From assembly GCA_022824945.1 (NCBI GenBank), contig JAJDYX010000043.1, positions 124,001 through 188,000 of the forward strand: a stretch of DNA of 64,000 nt, read 5' to 3'. Within the stretch, counting starts at the first letter, position 1. Every line of letters starts with the position of its first letter. A program made the translations under genes and the position numbers. Below the pieces are notes generated by a model, which saw only the letters and a list, made by a program, of their open reading frames with translations, was not told the origin of the DNA and did no database searches. The stretch comes from Candidatus Latescibacterota bacterium. GTDB lineage: Bacteria; Latescibacterota; UBA2968. Positions 61,661-64,000 of the stretch are shown here, in pieces.

Positions 61661-61837
61661 TTGAAGTATAAAGCGCGTCCATTAAAAAATGGGCGCGTTT
61701 TGTTTTACAGACTTTAACAGAGTCTTAACAATTTTCGTACAGAGAATGGGGAACGGAAAGTTATTTCTATGAATCTAAAATATGTCAGCAGAAAGCGAGA
61801 TTACACTGCCTTTGGGAGGGGAATAGGAGAGATCATG
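61661..61837 (+). repeat. Terminator-plus-leader repeat, copy 2
   Basis: Matches copy 1 (58654-58826) over the whole length, as described there. It ends at the ATG of the TonB-dependent receptor (61835) and includes the GGGAGGGGAATAGGAGAG region that serves as its ribosome binding site. Confidence 0.8.
61673..61706 (+). terminator. Terminator after the 910-residue protein gene
   Basis: CGCGTCCATT and AATGGGCGCG arms (one G-T pair) around AAAA, then TTTTGTTTT. It is 43 bases beyond the stop and part of the repeat. Confidence 0.8.
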
Positions 61838-64000
61838 AAGCGAATTGTGCAGTTGTTTTTCATATGTGTTGTCATCAGTACACAGGCTTATGGCCAGGGT
61901 GCAGTGCGGGGTACGGTGCGCGATGCATCCAATGGCGAGACTCTGCCGAATGCCAATGTTGTGATTGATAGCTTGAGTATTGGTGTGGCGACGGATAAGG
62001 CCGGTTATTTTGTCATTGGGAATCTGTCGCCGGGTTTGCACAGGGTTTCGGCGAGTTATATCGGTTATCAGAGCCAATCTGTTCAGGTCGTGGTTATACA
62101 GGGCGAGACTGCGCGGATTGTGATTGAGTTGGAGCCTGCGGAATTGATGGGTGAGGAGATTGAAGCCATAGGCGAGCGCGTGGCGCCGACTGAGGTGACG
62201 CCGGTGAGTGCGTTTGGCACGCGGGTGACGGAACTGGCGCGTATTCCGACGGTGGGACAGCCCGATTTGATGCGCGGGATTCAATTGCTTCCGGGCGTGC
62301 AGGCTGCGAGTGAAAATTCTGCGGGTTTGTATGTGCGGGGGGGCACGCCGGGGCAAAATTTGATTCTGTTGGATGATGTGGTGGTCTATAATCCGAATCA
62401 TTTGTTTGGGTTTTTTAGCACGTTTAACCCCGATGCCTTAAAGGATGTCACTTTGATTAAGGGGACGTTTCCCGCGCGGTATGGCGACCGTCTGTCGAGT
62501 GTGCTGGATATTACAAATTTGGATGGCAACAGGAAGTCTTTTGATGCGCGGGCGTCTATGGATCTGATCAGTGCGGGATTGACGGTTGGTGGGCCAGTGG
62601 GTGAGCGCGGTTCGTGGATGTTTTCGGGGCGGCGCACGTACCAAGAGGTTTTAAATTCGCCTCTGTTTGAACATATCGTGGATGAGATGTTCAGTACGCG
62701 TATTGGCACAATTGGCACGAGTCCGATTACTGGCGGTGGGCCGGGGGGATTGGGAGGCGGTGGCTTTGGGGGACGGCAAGGTGGTGGACGCTTTGGACAG
62801 GCGCGGTTCAATTTTCAGCAGCAGACGAGTGATTTTGGGCAGGATTATGGTTTTTACGATACGAATTTCAAGCTGAATTTTGATGTGTCTGACAATGACC
62901 GGGTTTCGGTGAGTGGATACATGGGCAATGATGCGCTCAATCTGTCGCTGCCGTCTTTTCGAGAGCAGACGCGCGATCAACTCATGGATTGGGGCAATCG
63001 GATTGCGCGGTTTAAGTGGTTGCATCTATACACGGATAATTTGATCGGCAATGTGCAGGTTTCGGCGAGTCGTTATATATCCAATTTTGATGTTGCGACC
63101 AATCAAAACGAGGCTGCCAATAGCGAGCAGACCGGGGAAGGTGGAGGTAGTCGGCGTGGTTTTGGATTGAATCGCAATAATGAGTTGAATGATTTGACGG
63201 CAAAGTTGACATTTGATCTTTATTCGGGTCCTTTTCACACGACCCGCGTGGGTGCCCAGTTTACGTCGTATGACGCTTTTTACAAGCAGGGCGTGGGCGA
63301 TTCGACCCGGTCAGAGATTAATACGTCGTCTTTTTATCAGACGGGTTTTGTCGAGCATACGATGCGCTGGGGGCGTCTGGAGTTGACACCTGGGGTGCGC
63401 GTGAGTCATTTCCAGAGTGGCAATTATACCCGATGGTCTCCGCGCGTGGCGGGTTTGTTTCAATTTGATGATAGGATCGCGTTTAAGGGCGGTTGGGGCA
63501 TTTATCACCAGTTTGTCAATTTGATTTCGATTGAGGCCAATACTTATACGACGGATATGTGGCTGCCGGTGGATGAGACCCTGACGCCTGGCAAAGCTGT
63601 TCACAATGCGTTTGGCCTTATGTTGACGCCGGGTGATGCCTGGCAGGTTGATCTGGAGTTTTATTATAAGGATATGGATGATCTGGTTGAGTTTCAGTCT
63701 CAGGTTCGTCTGAGTGATTCTACGCCGCTGTCTGATTTGTTCGCTACTGGTTCGGGAAAATCTTATGGTGGAGAGTTTTTGCTTCGCAAGACTGAGGGGC
63801 GTTTAAAGGGTTGGGTTGGATATACGTTGAGCAAGACGGAACACACTTTTGACGCTTTGAACCAGGGCAATCCGTTTCCGCCGAAGTACGACCGGCGCCA
63901 CGATGTTTCTGTTGTGACGGATTATTATCTGGGTAGAGGCTGGAATCTGAATGCCAACTGGATTTATGGTACGGGACAGGCATATACACTTCCGGAGGCG
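61835..64000 (+). CDS. TonB-dependent receptor with carboxypeptidase-like N-domain (partial)
   Basis: 722 codons are open from the ATG at 61835 (AGGAGAG upstream) to the window edge; the C-terminus is missing. A signal peptide (MKRIVQLFFICVVISTQAYG) precedes a carboxypeptidase-regulatory-like domain (VRGTVRDASNGETLPNANVVIDSLSIGVATDKAGYF is its first half, seen near residues 25-60). The plug domain has LPGVQAASENSAGLYVRGGTPGQNLILLDDVVVYNP (residues about 153-190) and the barrel follows, with a Gly-rich loop near residues 305-330. Such receptors import glycans, metal complexes or other large solutes through the outer membrane using TonB energy. The substrate cannot be told. Confidence 0.92.
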   Translation, partial: MKRIVQLFFICVVISTQAYGQGAVRGTVRDASNGETLPNANVVIDSLSIGVATDKAGYFVIGNLSPGLHRVSASYIGYQSQSVQVVVIQGETARIVIELEPAELMGEEIEAIGERVAPTEVTPVSAFGTRVTELARIPTVGQPDLMRGIQLLPGVQAASENSAGLYVRGGTPGQNLILLDDVVVYNPNHLFGFFSTFNPDALKDVTLIKGTFPARYGDRLSSVLDITNLDGNRKSFDARASMDLISAGLTVGGPVGERGSWMFSGRRTYQEVLNSPLFEHIVDEMFSTRIGTIGTSPITGGGPGGLGGGGFGGRQGGGRFGQARFNFQQQTSDFGQDYGFYDTNFKLNFDVSDNDRVSVSGYMGNDALNLSLPSFREQTRDQLMDWGNRIARFKWLHLYTDNLIGNVQVSASRYISNFDVATNQNEAANSEQTGEGGGSRRGFGLNRNNELNDLTAKLTFDLYSGPFHTTRVGAQFTSYDAFYKQGVGDSTRSEINTSSFYQTGFVEHTMRWGRLELTPGVRVSHFQSGNYTRWSPRVAGLFQFDDRIAFKGGWGIYHQFVNLISIEANTYTTDMWLPVDETLTPGKAVHNAFGLMLTPGDAWQVDLEFYYKDMDDLVEFQSQVRLSDSTPLSDLFATGSGKSYGGEFLLRKTEGRLKGWVGYTLSKTEHTFDALNQGNPFPPKYDRRHDVSVVTDYYLGRGWNLNANWIYGTGQAYTLPEA

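Noticed and set aside
1-64000. CRISPR array, rRNA or tRNA genes
   Set aside because: No regularly spaced repeats and no rRNA or tRNA-like sequence was recognised on reading; a dedicated RNA search was not possible.

Overview
The window looks like a fragment of a Gram-negative, free-living heterotroph from a deep-branching candidate phylum of the Latescibacterota/Poribacteria kind. The reasons are the gene mix (Cys-type sulfatases, phytanoyl-CoA dioxygenase, DUF1080, GH172/DUF2961, Gfo/Idh/MocA, sugar-phosphate isomerase/epimerase TIM barrels, DUF6785 membrane proteins), a TonB-dependent receptor (outer membrane) and a dockerin-like exported protein. This is inference from gene content; no rRNA or tRNA gene was recognised.

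Layout. 1-7.6 kb: two paralogous DUF6785-type membrane proteins (the first runs off the left edge), a GT39-like glycosyltransferase with TPR repeats, two small genes and an exported EF-hand/dockerin-like protein. 7.7-17.1 kb, mostly + strand: a membrane-embedded spermidine-synthase-like protein, small genes including a possible toxin-antitoxin pair, a PhyH dioxygenase / isomerase / 2-hydroxyacid dehydrogenase run, and a SulP-STAS-cNMP transporter with an unknown partner. 17.1-20.6 kb: a DUF4143 ATPase, a sulfatase and an amidohydrolase. 20.7-26.5 kb: an EpmA-like ligase and an nrdA-nrdB operon. The radical tyrosine of NrdB is replaced by Phe with Chlamydia-type (class Ic) ligand spacing. The operon has a sigma70-like promoter overlapped by an NrdR-box-like sequence and a long leader that can fold into a three-stem hairpin.

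28.6-42.9 kb is a more A+T-rich, horizontally acquired-looking defence island: a two-ATPase-module histidine-kinase-like protein, a response-regulator-like protein, a terminator, then a DISARM-like set (C5 DNA methyltransferase, DrmE-like, DrmA helicase, DrmB/DUF1998). No DrmC (phospholipase-D-like) gene is present. A 68-codon ORF carrying only UvrD-type helicase motifs V-VI is wedged between DrmE and DrmA with overlaps on both sides. The island is bracketed by an intact Uma2 gene on the left and a decayed Uma2 3' end on the right, and is followed by a DUF6884::Y1-transposase (IS200/IS605 TnpA) fusion. A DISARM variant coupled to a phosphorelay-like sensor pair is the best candidate for an undescribed system in this window.

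43-58.6 kb is catabolic and accessory: opine dehydrogenase, a SUMF1-like protein without the FGE cysteines, an active/inactive M16 peptidase pair, a minus-strand DUF1080-nitrilase-oxidoreductase-membrane run, an aldo/keto reductase with a sulfatase, a PQQ-like propeller protein, a stand-alone RibD-type deaminase, an esterase, GlgC and another isomerase. 58.6-64 kb: a large exported protein and a TonB-dependent receptor. Each is preceded by a copy of the same terminator-plus-leader repeat, and the first copy still carries a deletion remnant of a TonB receptor gene.
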